Source: HGM05232 sp964646495 (GTDB lineage: Bacteria > Bacteroidota > Bacteroidia > Bacteroidales > Muribaculaceae). Taken from it: 20,508 bases of DNA. Under the pieces are notes generated by a model. The model ran no database searches and had not been told where the DNA came from. It saw only the letters and a list, made by a program, of their open reading frames with translations. The position numbers were made by a program, and so were the translations under genes. Below, piece by piece: positions 1 through 7,900 of this stretch; position 1 is the stretch's first letter; each line of letters starts with the position of its first letter. Where the stretch lies: positions 1 to 20,508 of the forward strand of contig CAZYEO010000032.1 of assembly GCA_964646495.1 (NCBI GenBank). The letters run 5' to 3'.

Positions 1-365
1 ACACGAATAAATGTTCCTTGTAACTTACCTTTCTCTTTGAGATAATAAGGTGGCGTGCTGCCTCTGAAAACAGTCACCTGAATCAGGTGTTTATCCCCCT
101 CACTAATAAATTTAATCTCCGGTAATATCGCAGGATAACAACGGTCGAAAATGATATTGCTGATCTTCTCCTCGATAGCCATCAACTTATCCTCATCCAA
201 CCCAACCACTTCACGAGGGTCATCTGCCACACCAATATACAGATCACCGCCTGCATCATTGGCAAATGCTACAACCGTCTTAGCCAAATCAGAGTTTTCA
301 GGCAAATCAGCCTTAAACTCTAATCTGCGCCCTTCTGGTTGATGTAGTACCTCTTTTATGTTCAT
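1..365 (-). CDS. AlbA_2 (Schlafen-type) domain protein, N-terminal part, cut by the window edge
   Basis: The reading frame starts at the ATG at 365-363 and runs off the left edge after about 121 codons. The visible part looks like an AlbA_2 domain (the former divergent AAA_4 group): an opening GRRLEFKADLP stretch at about residues 12-22, then VVAFANDAGGDLYIGVADD at about 32-50 and an LDEDKLMAIEEKI segment. In this family the N-terminal domain is a predicted nucleic-acid-binding or nuclease-like fold, often followed by an ATPase-like or winged-helix C-terminal part that acts as a regulator or defence factor; that part is not visible here. Family membership is a recognition from motif and order. 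The role is unknown. Its upstream neighbours are a broken ATPase gene and an insertion-sequence remnant, which suggests an accessory region. Confidence 0.8.
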   Translation of the reverse strand, partial: MNIKEVLHQPEGRRLEFKADLPENSDLAKTVVAFANDAGGDLYIGVADDPREVVGLDEDKLMAIEEKISNIIFDRCYPAILPEIKFISEGDKHLIQVTVFRGSTPPYYLKEKGKLQGTFIR

Positions 366-423
366 AATTCAATCCCTTTGTCTAACAGATAAAACTTGAG
401 TTTCAAAATAGCATACTAACAAA

Positions 424-740
424 TTATGCTTCAATAATCGTTTTAATAAATTCACGAGCATCTTTTAATTCTACATCAAGCTTTAAATCTACATTTTCTA
501 ATACTTCATTTACCCACTGTGTACAATGCATATTCGATTTTGGCTTGTAAAAATACTCTAACTTTCCAACAGGAACTATATACAAACCTTTACTGTTGCA
601 TAATACGAATTATCTTAACATTATCACTATCTGCATCAAGCAATCCTTTTAGGAAATCCTCGCTATGTGTGGATATGAAGAACTGCCTATCATGTCCCAA
701 ATATAGGAAATATTTCAGTATAATTAAAGGGAATAAAGAT
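424..740 (-). pseudogene. 3' remnant of an AAA family ATPase, frameshifted
   Basis: Reading the minus strand, one frame gives YFLYLGHDRQFFISTHSEDF and continues to an NVKIIRI segment. It then meets a stop, while the neighbouring frame resumes at once with CNSKGLYIVPVGKLEYF and runs to a TAA at 426-424. The join lies at about 598-604 and looks like one extra base. ISTHSED is the switch-histidine (H-loop) region of SMC/ABC-like AAA ATPases of the AAA_15/AAA_21 and OLD type. Walker A, Walker B and the rest of the N-terminal part are absent; the frame is closed upstream by a stop at 741-743, just beside the end of an IS30 remnant. So this is a decayed C-terminal fragment, probably interrupted by that insertion. 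I cannot tell which system the ATPase served. Confidence 0.75.
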
Positions 741-779
741 TTAATTGATTAACCGCAGATTCAAATAGCAAGTGCGAAA

Positions 780-996
780 TTAAACAAGAAATTTGAAAAA
801 ATGATTAGTAGGGGAGGCAAAATTTAGTTTTTTTGGTATTCTGTTTATTACGAATTGGAAAATTCTGATAGACAGATCGTTAATCGAATTAAAAGAACAT
901 TCTTTAGGAATATATTGTCTGATTAATTTATTAATATGTTCAATCGTTCCTTTTTGCCATGATGAATAATGATCTGCAAAATATATTTTAGCCCCT
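780..996 (-). pseudogene. IS30-family transposase, C-terminal remnant
   Basis: The minus strand encodes about 70 residues beginning GAKIYFADHYSSWQKGTIEH, followed by INKLIRQYIPKECSFNSI and a PKKLNFASP segment, ending with TAA at 782-780. This is the end of an IS30-type DDE transposase, the family of Bacteroides IS4351: the catalytic Glu normally lies in the W-x-(K/R)-G-x-x-E-x-x-N segment, where H replaces the usual N after the Glu. The N-terminal two thirds and the other two catalytic Asp are missing, so it is dead. The 27 bases after the stop (753-779) are a candidate right inverted repeat, but I cannot confirm this without the left end. The upstream boundary falls inside the apparent terminator of the tRNA-Ser gene. 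Confidence 0.8.
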
Positions 997-1010
997 AATT
1001 ACGGTCGGGG
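992..1010 (-). terminator. possible (truncated) terminator of tRNA-Ser
   Basis: On the minus strand, 14 nt after the tRNA, CCCC GACCGTAATTA GGGG can form a 4-bp stem and is followed by an A/T-rich stretch. The first arm reads CCCCGACCGTAATTA, and the full complementary arm TAATTACGGTCGGGG expected for a strong terminator is missing beyond TAATTA. It may be half of an older hairpin joined to transposase DNA. Weak evidence. Confidence 0.35.
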
Positions 1011-1029
1011 ATTTTGCTTTCGCGTTTTG

Positions 1030-1116
1030 CGGAAAGAGGGGAATTCGAACCCTCGGTACCGTTACCAGTACAACGGTTTTCGAGACCGTCCCGATCGACC
1101 ACTCCGGCATCTTTCC
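1030..1116 (-). tRNA. tRNA-Ser(CGA)
   Basis: The minus strand folds as a class II tRNA of 87 nt. The acceptor arms GGAAAGA and TCTTTCC pair fully and the discriminator is G. The anticodon stem ACGGT/ACCGT closes the loop CTCGAAA, so the anticodon is CGA (reads UCG, serine). The T arm GAGGG-TTCGAAT-CCCTC is canonical, and the long variable arm GTACTGGTAAC-type segment fits tRNA-Ser. The 3' CCA is not encoded. A -7-like box TAATTTTG lies on the minus strand at 1143-1136. The 3' end faces the accessory remnants at 1-996, a usual arrangement for a tRNA used as an integration site. Confidence 0.95.
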
Positions 1117-1208
1117 TATTGGTGGTTTATGTGTGCAAAATTACATATTCTTTTTTTGTTTGGCATTAAAAAAGAGGATTTTTTTAGGGTAAAAATTATT
1201 GATATTGG

Positions 1209-1874
1209 TTATGTGGCTATAATAGAGGCTAATTCTGCGATATTGGAAATTGTGTGGGCAGCTTGATAGGGATTGGGGAGTGAAATGTCTTGTGGATGGA
1301 TGTTTCTGCCATTGCTTTTCAGACATACAGTAGTCCATCCAAGTTGATTGGGATAAAAGAAGTCTTTTGCAGGATTGTCGGCTATATAATAAAATTTATA
1401 AATTTCGGGGTATTGGTTGGAAAGCATCTGAAAGTTGTGGATGCTGTGTTTGTCGTGTCCGGTTTCTTCTGAAATGAAAATATTTTCGTTTGGGAAGTAT
1501 TTGTCGAGGGATAGTGCCAAGATTTTATTGCGTTGCGTGAGGCTTCGTCCATCTGTAATAAGAGCTAAAGTGTGATTTTTGCTCAATGTATCCAGTAAAT
1601 TATGTGTGCAATCGTCGAGGGTGATTGTTGGATGGTGAAATCTGTATATTTCTAATAGCTTTTCCAGGGATATTATATTGCTGCCTATTGCCATGAAAAG
1701 TGCATCAAATGGATTTTTGCCCTCAATTCGTGCCCGATCCAGAATCGTGAATGTGGAGGATATTCCAAATTGAGATTTAATATAATGATCTATTGCATGA
1801 AAAGCCGATTGTACATAATCGGCTTCTTTGTATAGGGTGTCATCGAGGTCAAAGGCTATTATTGCTTGTTTCAT
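1209..1874 (-). CDS. HAD superfamily hydrolase (subfamily I phosphatase)
   Basis: A 221-residue haloacid-dehalogenase-type phosphatase, probably cytoplasmic. Motif I is FDLDDT with the nucleophile D9 and acid/base D11. Motif II is the Thr of LITDGRS (T107). Motif III is probably K142 in GHDKHS, and motif IV is IADNPAKDF (D166, D171). The helical insertion between motifs I and II is a C1 cap, as in sugar-phosphate or nucleotide phosphatases of subfamily IA. It is the last gene of the upxY-acyltransferase-aminotransferase-HAD series, only 15 nt after the aminotransferase stop, so it is likely co-transcribed. A role in dephosphorylating a sugar-phosphate intermediate is an inference from context; the substrate cannot be read from the sequence. 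All catalytic residues are present. Confidence 0.85.
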   Translation of the reverse strand: MKQAIIAFDLDDTLYKEADYVQSAFHAIDHYIKSQFGISSTFTILDRARIEGKNPFDALFMAIGSNIISLEKLLEIYRFHHPTITLDDCTHNLLDTLSKNHTLALITDGRSLTQRNKILALSLDKYFPNENIFISEETGHDKHSIHNFQMLSNQYPEIYKFYYIADNPAKDFFYPNQLGWTTVCLKSNGRNIHPQDISLPNPYQAAHTISNIAELASIIAT

Positions 1875-1889
1875 TGCAGGATGAGGTAA

Positions 1890-3026
1890 TTATCGTGTGG
1901 CAACCAGTGTGATGGCTGCTATTACGCGTGCTATTTCTTCATCTGTGAGAATTGATCCACTTGGTAGGCATAAACCTTTGTGATACAGTGATTCGGCAAC
2001 GTTGCTACCATAATAGGGAGAATCTTTAAATACCGGTTGCATGTGCATTGGGCGCCATAGCCAGCGAGTTTCGATATTCTCTTTTTCTAATGCAGTGCGG
2101 AAATCTTCGGGAGTCATTCCAGTGGTAATAGGATCTATCAATATTGTTGATAGCCAGAAATTTGAATTGAATTTTTCAGATGGATTATCAACTACGTTAA
2201 TTCCCGGCACATTTCGCAATCCCTCCATATATAATTTGTGAATAGCACGGCGCCGTGCTATATGGCTTTCGATTACTTCCATCTGTCCGCATCCGATAGC
2301 TGCGCTAATGTTGCTTAGACGATAATTATATCCTACTACTTCATGATAATAATATGGACGATTTTCGCGTGCTTGAGTGGCATAGAAAAGTACTTTTTTT
2401 GCATCATCGGGAGTGGGGCAAATAAGAGCACCTCCGCCCGAAGTGGTAATCATTTTGTTTCCGTTGAAACTCAATGCTCCATACTCTCCCAGCGTACCAC
2501 ATTTTTTACCATTGTATTCCGATCCGATGGCTTCGGCGGCATCTTCGAGAATTGGTATTCCATATTTTTGGGCAATGGCTGTTATTTCATCCATTTTTGC
2601 CGGCATTCCATATAGATGAACCGGAATGATTGCTTTAGGATATTTGCCGGTAATTTTCTTACGGTCGATTATCGCTTCCTCAAGATATTGTGGCGACATA
2701 TTCCAGGTATCAGGCTCGCTATCCACAAATACCGGATTGGCTCCTTGATAGGTTACCGGATTGGCACTTGCCGCAAATGTAAACGATTGACATATAACTT
2801 CATCCCCCTGTGTGACGCCAAGCATCACCAATCCGAGGTGCAAAGCAGCCGTGCCTGCGCTTAAAGCAATGATGTTTTTTGTGTGGAGAAAATTTTCGAG
2901 TCTTTCTTCAAATTCATCCACATTAGGACCTAAAGGCACTACCCAACTTTCTTTAAAAGCTTCCTCAATGCGATGCAATTCATTTCCACCAAGATGAGGA
3001 AATGATAAAAATATTCGTGAGTTCAT
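1890..3026 (-). CDS. DegT/DnrJ/EryC1 (PglE-like) sugar aminotransferase
   Basis: A PLP-dependent aminotransferase that probably moves an amino group from glutamate to a 4-keto nucleotide sugar for surface glycans. From the chosen start (MNSRIFLSFP) it has 378 residues, the usual family length. Visible landmarks are the GTAALHL phosphate-binding turn at about 58-64, EDAAEA at 161-166 (D162 contacts the PLP nitrogen) and SFNGNKMITTSGGG with the Schiff-base lysine K191. The SFNGNK-TTSGGG form resembles PglE/EpsN-type enzymes that make 4-amino-4,6-dideoxy sugars; that substrate is an inference, and no 4,6-dehydratase lies in the window. An upstream ATG at 3071 would add 15 residues, but it precedes a TATCTTTG promoter box at 3045-3052, so I place the start at 3026. 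It is followed closely by the HAD gene. Confidence 0.9.
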   Translation of the reverse strand: MNSRIFLSFPHLGGNELHRIEEAFKESWVVPLGPNVDEFEERLENFLHTKNIIALSAGTAALHLGLVMLGVTQGDEVICQSFTFAASANPVTYQGANPVFVDSEPDTWNMSPQYLEEAIIDRKKITGKYPKAIIPVHLYGMPAKMDEITAIAQKYGIPILEDAAEAIGSEYNGKKCGTLGEYGALSFNGNKMITTSGGGALICPTPDDAKKVLFYATQARENRPYYYHEVVGYNYRLSNISAAIGCGQMEVIESHIARRRAIHKLYMEGLRNVPGINVVDNPSEKFNSNFWLSTILIDPITTGMTPEDFRTALEKENIETRWLWRPMHMQPVFKDSPYYGSNVAESLYHKGLCLPSGSILTDEEIARVIAAITLVATR

Positions 3027-3044
3027 AATCGACTTTATTTTATG

Positions 3045-3052
3045 CAAAGATA
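3045..3052 (-). promoter_or_regulatory. candidate -7 promoter element for the aminotransferase gene
   Basis: The minus strand reads TATCTTTG, an exact match to the Bacteroidetes -7 consensus TAnnTTTG, 18 nt before the chosen ATG and just after the acyltransferase stop. No clear TTTG box is seen 19-21 nt upstream, only a T-run further away. It would allow the aminotransferase and HAD genes to be transcribed without upxY. Confidence 0.5.
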
Positions 3053-3088
3053 CATGAAATTGGTGCATCATGCATTGAAAAAACGCCC

Positions 3089-4162
3089 TTATTTTATTTC
3101 TTTTCCAATCAATATAAAGCTAAGATATTTGTTGCGCTCTATTATATAGCTTACAAATAGGGTGACGGCTATCACACAGAAAGCACAAACAATAGCAAGC
3201 ACCAACAGCGGAACCATTGATAATCCAAGCTCGCGTAGTGGCTCTTGGAGGGGCGTGAGTGGGAATAAAAAGAAATAATGGAGCAAATATATCGAAAGAC
3301 TTTCGCGACCGAGATAATTGAAATATTTAGCCACAACTGATGGATTCCTACCATCTGAAAATTCGCGGTTGCTCCAGGGCGTAATAAGAATTATAGCAAT
3401 TATCATAAGAGCAAGATGCGCAATAGGGCGTGCAATAAGTATTCCCCATTGTGGAATATTGGGAAATTCCCACCAATATGCCGAAAAATAAAATGCGCCT
3501 CCAAAAGCTAATAATGCTATTACAAGGCTTAGGTTGCCTTTTACTAATTTATCAAATTGCGATTTATATCTACGTGCCATTACACCTATCATAAACACCG
3601 GGAAAAAACTCGTGAGGAGACCAAGACCGGCAGGGTCAAAATTTTTATCGGGAAATGAAAATTGAGTAGAGAGAAATATCAATAGAGCATACACAGCTAA
3701 TATTGCGAGAGATTGAGCAAAGAAATTATTTAATTTCTTCAATAAGATACTCAATGGGAAATATATGAGAAACATCTCAAATAAACACAACGTGAACCAA
3801 TAACCATCTTTCCAATAGCTTTCGTACATACCGAGCAGATTATCGGAAATAGGGGATTGCAATCGGCTATGAGGAAAATACCATATCCACAAAGCACTTA
3901 CAACTACAAATGGTATTATGAGTTGCTTGAATCGTTTCCATAGATTTGGACGACAAAAACCTACTTTATAAGTAAGATATCCGCTTATAAAAAAGAAAAG
4001 CGGCATATGCACTTCGCTTATGAGTTTGAATGTGAAAGCTGAATCAATATCACGTACACACATTGTGAGTACATGCCCCATCACAACCATAAAGATTGCA
4101 ATTCCTTTTAATAAATCGAAGTATTCAATGCGTTGTTGGTTGATAGATTTAGGTGTAATCAT
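3089..4162 (-). CDS. acyltransferase 3 family membrane protein (surface glycan O-acylation)
   Basis: A 357-residue integral membrane protein of the acyltransferase 3 (OafA/NodX/fucose 4-O-acetylase-like) family. It opens with EYFDLLKGIAIFMVVMGHVL, in which H30 is the conserved histidine of the first helix. Next comes HMPLFFFISGYLTYK at about 52-66, the second signature of the family. About ten hydrophobic segments follow, ending in a basic tail. Such enzymes transfer acyl groups, usually acetyl, to sugars of exported polysaccharides at the inner membrane. The start codon overlaps the upxY stop by one base (TAATG), so the two genes are translationally linked. The target sugar is not known; the neighbouring aminotransferase suggests an amino sugar, which could equally be N- or O-acylated. 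Confidence 0.88.
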   Translation of the reverse strand: MITPKSINQQRIEYFDLLKGIAIFMVVMGHVLTMCVRDIDSAFTFKLISEVHMPLFFFISGYLTYKVGFCRPNLWKRFKQLIIPFVVVSALWIWYFPHSRLQSPISDNLLGMYESYWKDGYWFTLCLFEMFLIYFPLSILLKKLNNFFAQSLAILAVYALLIFLSTQFSFPDKNFDPAGLGLLTSFFPVFMIGVMARRYKSQFDKLVKGNLSLVIALLAFGGAFYFSAYWWEFPNIPQWGILIARPIAHLALMIIAIILITPWSNREFSDGRNPSVVAKYFNYLGRESLSIYLLHYFFLFPLTPLQEPLRELGLSMVPLLVLAIVCAFCVIAVTLFVSYIIERNKYLSFILIGKEIK

Positions 4163-4725
4163 TAGTTATCTGATATTTTTTCGATTAACGATGGATGAAT
4201 GAAAGCGGTAGCCACAGCAGCGACACCGGGAATTGTGACTACTACTCTTCGATCGCCTTTCACCCTGATAAATTCCCCTTCGGCACCTGCAAAAATTCCA
4301 CCTGTAATGCGTACCCTCTCACCGCGTTTCATATTGGTGGGGTTACATTCAAGATATATAATCTGTTCATCGTAAGTGCCAGCCACCGCAATAAAATTAC
4401 GCATTTGCCTTTCAGGAATTATCATTGGTCGATTGGTTTCCCTATCCATAATGTATCTTATTGGTAGAGCTGTACTCATCTTATAATCTATTATTTCATC
4501 TTTAGTGGCATAAATAAAAATAAGATTGTGAATAGATGGCTTCAAAATGCGCACTTTTCGCTCACCTTGCATTACTTCTTTATATTGCATAGGTAAGAAA
4601 TGCTCCACATTCATGGTTTCCAATTCCGCCTTAACTTTCATCTCACGGTTGTATGTTACGCGAATTGCATACCATTTCTTTTCGTCAAGATTAATTGATA
4701 TATCTGTTGTGTTGTCAGTTGCCAT
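4162..4725 (-). CDS. UpxY family NusG-like transcription antiterminator
   Basis: A 187-residue specialised NusG paralogue. The NGN domain spans about residues 16-120 and starts KKWYAIRVTYNREMKVKAEL, the typical UpxY opening. A KOW domain follows at about 133-160 (MKRGERVRITGGIFAGAEG, then FIRVKGDRRVVV). In Bacteroides, UpxY proteins are encoded first in capsule or exopolysaccharide operons and prevent early termination in the leader of their own locus. Here it is also first, ahead of an acyltransferase, an aminotransferase and a phosphatase. No upxZ gene is present, and the best promoter lies so close to the ATG that the leader would be about 10-15 nt, which is odd for a leader-acting factor. 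Confidence 0.92.
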   Translation of the reverse strand: MATDNTTDISINLDEKKWYAIRVTYNREMKVKAELETMNVEHFLPMQYKEVMQGERKVRILKPSIHNLIFIYATKDEIIDYKMSTALPIRYIMDRETNRPMIIPERQMRNFIAVAGTYDEQIIYLECNPTNMKRGERVRITGGIFAGAEGEFIRVKGDRRVVVTIPGVAAVATAFIHPSLIEKISDN

Positions 4726-4744
4726 TCGTTATGGGTATAGGTTG

Positions 4745-4775
4745 CAAAGATAGTGCAAACGAGAGAAATAACAAA
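4745..4775 (-). promoter_or_regulatory. promoter of the upxY operon
   Basis: On the minus strand a -33 box TTTG (4775-4772) and a -7 box TATCTTTG (4752-4745) are separated by exactly 19 nt, which matches the Bacteroidetes consensus. The start of transcription would fall near 4738, about 13 nt before the ATG. The -33 box is part of the right arm of the dyad in the adjacent 79-bp repeat, so a protein or DNA structure on that dyad could affect promoter use. Confidence 0.7.
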
Positions 4776-4917
4776 GTGAAAACTTGTTTTCAACTTTGTT
4801 ATTTCCGAGAGCAGCCTATCTTCTCCAAAGAAATACAACGAGAGAAATAACAAAGTGAAAACTTGTTTTCAACTTTGAAATTTCCGAGAGCAGCCTATCT
4901 TCTCCAAAGCTATACAA
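4760..4917. repeat. two tandem 79-bp direct repeats, each with a 41-bp dyad
   Basis: Copies at 4760-4838 and 4839-4917 abut without a gap and differ at four positions (two double changes). Each holds a dyad: at 4765-4805, GAAATAACAAAGT pairs with ACTTTGTTATTTC, with an inner GAAAAC/GTTTTC pair; at 4844-4884 the same dyad has one 2-nt internal mismatch. Each unit also has, at its upstream side on the minus strand, a CTTTGG motif preceded by a -7-like box (TTTCTTTG at 4833-4826, TAGCTTTG at 4912-4905). They lie between the macroglobulin gene and upxY. Confidence 0.85.
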
Positions 4918-4932
4918 CGAATGTTGCATAGC
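4909..4932 (-). terminator. hairpin downstream of the macroglobulin gene, weak terminator candidate
   Basis: The minus strand GCTATGCAAC-ATTC-GTTGTATAGC forms a 10-bp stem with one G-T wobble and a 4-nt loop, 24 nt after the macroglobulin stop, and is followed by only TTT. Its right arm is the start of the first 79-bp repeat. It could end the macroglobulin transcript but lacks a proper T-run. Confidence 0.35.
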
Positions 4933-4956
4933 TCGTGCTTATCTCTGTAAGTTGGG

Positions 4957-7900
4957 TTATTTGATGTTTATTATGGTTCCTTCGGAGTGTGCGGTGAGAG
5001 CCGGTGCATATTGACTTTGAATTGTTGCAATGCCTAAGCTATAGCTACCGGGAGCCATAATGTACACGTCATAAGAAATAGTGTGAGTCCCCTTCGGTAA
5101 ATTGGTGATAAATAGATTTGTTTCAGAGTCTTTAGTTTCCTGATAGAATGATAGTCTATCTTGATATTTATATTCCGAAAGCTGGTCTACAGGCTCCATA
5201 GCTGCACATCTATCATCCTTTATCATCACATATTCAAGATCGCGATCTGTTTTTATGGTGAGATATACCTTTATTTTATCACCCACTTTTGGAGTTTTGT
5301 TTTCGATATATTTATCCCCCGAAGCCGATATAAAATCTTTTGAAATACTCAATCCCTCGATCGATACGTTTTTAATATCTTTAATTTGTTCAGAGTATTG
5401 AGTGAATATACTACCCCAAGCAGGAGCATTAGTCGATCGGCTAATTTCCACTGAGTTGCGATTGTTTTTTGATGATTTAATCTGAGTTTGAATGTAACCG
5501 GTATATTTAGCTATAGAATCTATAGGCAAAGCCTTTGAATTTATCGTTATTTTAGGCAACTGTGGTGTTAAGTTCCATTTTGTTCCCGAATTAAGCAATG
5601 AATATACGGCAGCCGAAGCCATGCTTGAATTACCCCAATCGGTAGTCTCTTTTTGAAGTAATATCCATTGGCGTATCATGTCAATTTCCTTGCACTGAGG
5701 CTCTATTGCATGAAACGCATTGAGAAACAATGTAGTGAGTGCCACCGGATTATAATAATAGGAATATATGCCGTTGTTTTTATTTTCCCACCACATTCCG
5801 GTATTCGGTTTGTATATTCCATATTGGCGAATTGATTCCATAATATCTTTGGCTACCGATGTCTTATTATCGTTCTGCATTACAATAGCTACATATGCTT
5901 TATCGGGCAAATTCATGTTTTTCCAGTTGTTGGCGAAAGCTTTGATTGCATTTGATTTTAATCCCGATAAATCGCTTGAGTAAGGTATTTTAGGGAACAA
6001 CGAGCGAGCGTAGATATAGGGAAGAAATGCTTCATAAGTAACATTATCATATTTTTTCATATTCTCAAATGAGCTTATAGTCGCTTTATCCATATATTTC
6101 ATTGCTCCGGATATCAACGATGTGAGTTGAGGTATTTCCGGTAAGAATCCCAATTTGTTGATTTCACCGAGTAGCACCAATACCGTATTGGTGATGTATG
6201 GAGAAGATATACTTGAAGAGGTCCATCCGATGCCACCATCGATATTTTGCAATTCAGTTAGTCGGTTTACCAGGTTCAAAATGCGATTAGGCATTTCGTA
6301 TTTATTAAATATATCTTTAAATTGCTTCATGCGCAACGTCTGTTTTTGCGCACTATTAAGCCAAGGACTTTGCGATAATTGACCTATTTTCAATGATTCG
6401 TTGCGTTGAAGCATCGAAACAAGTGTGGAGTCACTCGGCATTTCAGCCCAGTGTGACAATGCATTTTGTATCATTGGATATGATTCGGCAATACCTTTTG
6501 CAATACATATAGCAAACAACGAATTAGCAGTTTCGTTGGCTGTCATATTACCACTCGAAGAGATTGAAGGAAGAGCTGTGACACAATACCATATAGGATT
6601 GTCGCAATATTCAAAAGTAATTCGGCTTTCAGTTGAGGCTTTAGGTATGTCGATGGTATAATTCTTTTCACCTTGGGTAAGATAGAATGGTTTGCTTTCT
6701 GTTATATAAGTAGATGCCTGTAGCACAGGAATTACAGATTGCTCACCATCTCCATATTGAGAAGTAGCTCCTTTAATACGGTATCCGATTAATGAAATAT
6801 TATCGGGTACATTCCAATCAATAATGCATGTGTCCTGTGAATTTGGCGCAATTGATATTTTTGAGCTTTTAGTTTTGATCACTTTATTATCGATAGGATT
6901 GAACAGCTCTATTATGACGTTACATTCCTTTATACTATCTGTCGCATTGAGTATTGACGCCGATAAAACCGTGTTATCTCCTTGACGCAAGAAACGAGGT
7001 AAATTGGGCGCAACCATTATTGGCTTTTGTGATATTATTTCTTTGGATAATATACTTGTGAGCAGATCGTCGGAATATGCCAATGCTTGGAAATACCATG
7101 TTGTATTTTCATTTGGGATGGGAGTGGTGAGTGTAATTTCGCCATTGGCATTTGTTTGCAATAGCGGTTTCCATAACCCCGACTGAATATTTCGAGTACG
7201 AATATCTATTTTAGGCATCGTTGCCATATTTGTGGCAGATTTAGTTGCACCTACCGAGGCTTTTTCCATCACTATCACTTCATGCAAATAATCTGCATTA
7301 TCTTCAGATTTCATCATATTATTTAGGCGCATCCTATTTCTTACATGATTATCGGGAAACTCTATTTCTTCAAATGAAGGAAATTCGACGTAGGTCGATT
7401 TGTATTTTTTTATTGAAGTTTGGAAATAAGCGTTTGCCAAATAGGATGATGATTTGAATAAATTGCAATAATAGGGGTAATATATTTCTGGCGACCAATT
7501 CCAACGATTGGGTGCAAAAGTATTCAGAGCACTATTATACATTTCTGCAAGGAATGCCCCTTTGATAGGATTACCATAATTATCTTTTAAGGTGAAAGTC
7601 CATCGCTCAGTGCTATTTGCCATTATTTTATCGCGGAAAGATGAGGAGCTTAATATAATTTTCTTATCGGGAGATGAAGGCAACACCTTGACGATTTTTG
7701 AATAGGTTTCATATTTGGATGTGGTCATGAGCATCACATTCATTTGTCCTGTGAATGGTTGTGGAATCTTAATGCTGAAATTTCTCATTCCTGCTGCGTA
7801 TTCAAGCCAACCGCTGGCTACGATATCATTAGAACTATATGCGATATAGTAGATATAACTTTTTGGAGTGGAGTTACCGATGGTGAATGTTACCACACTA

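Noticed and set aside
1027..1266. Plus-strand open frame of 79 residues
   Set aside because: It runs through the tRNA-Ser gene and the end of the HAD gene; not a protein gene.
4656..4853. Small minus-strand protein of 65 residues across the repeat and the upxY start
   Set aside because: It overlaps the upxY promoter and the start of upxY in another frame and consists mostly of repeat DNA; the two repeat copies read in different frames, so no protein is conserved.
4760..4917. CRISPR array
   Set aside because: Only two repeats, 79 bp long and abutting with no spacers between them, and no cas genes; it is a tandem duplication.
4726..4956. Invertible (Mpi-type) capsule promoter upstream of upxY
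   Set aside because: The promoter is not flanked by a pair of inverted repeats; the dyads seen are local hairpins within direct repeats.
6500..6600. Intact thioester motif in the macroglobulin
   Set aside because: The region that should hold CxEQ (about residues 1308-1316) has no Cys-x-Glu-Gln; no CxEQ was seen elsewhere in the protein.
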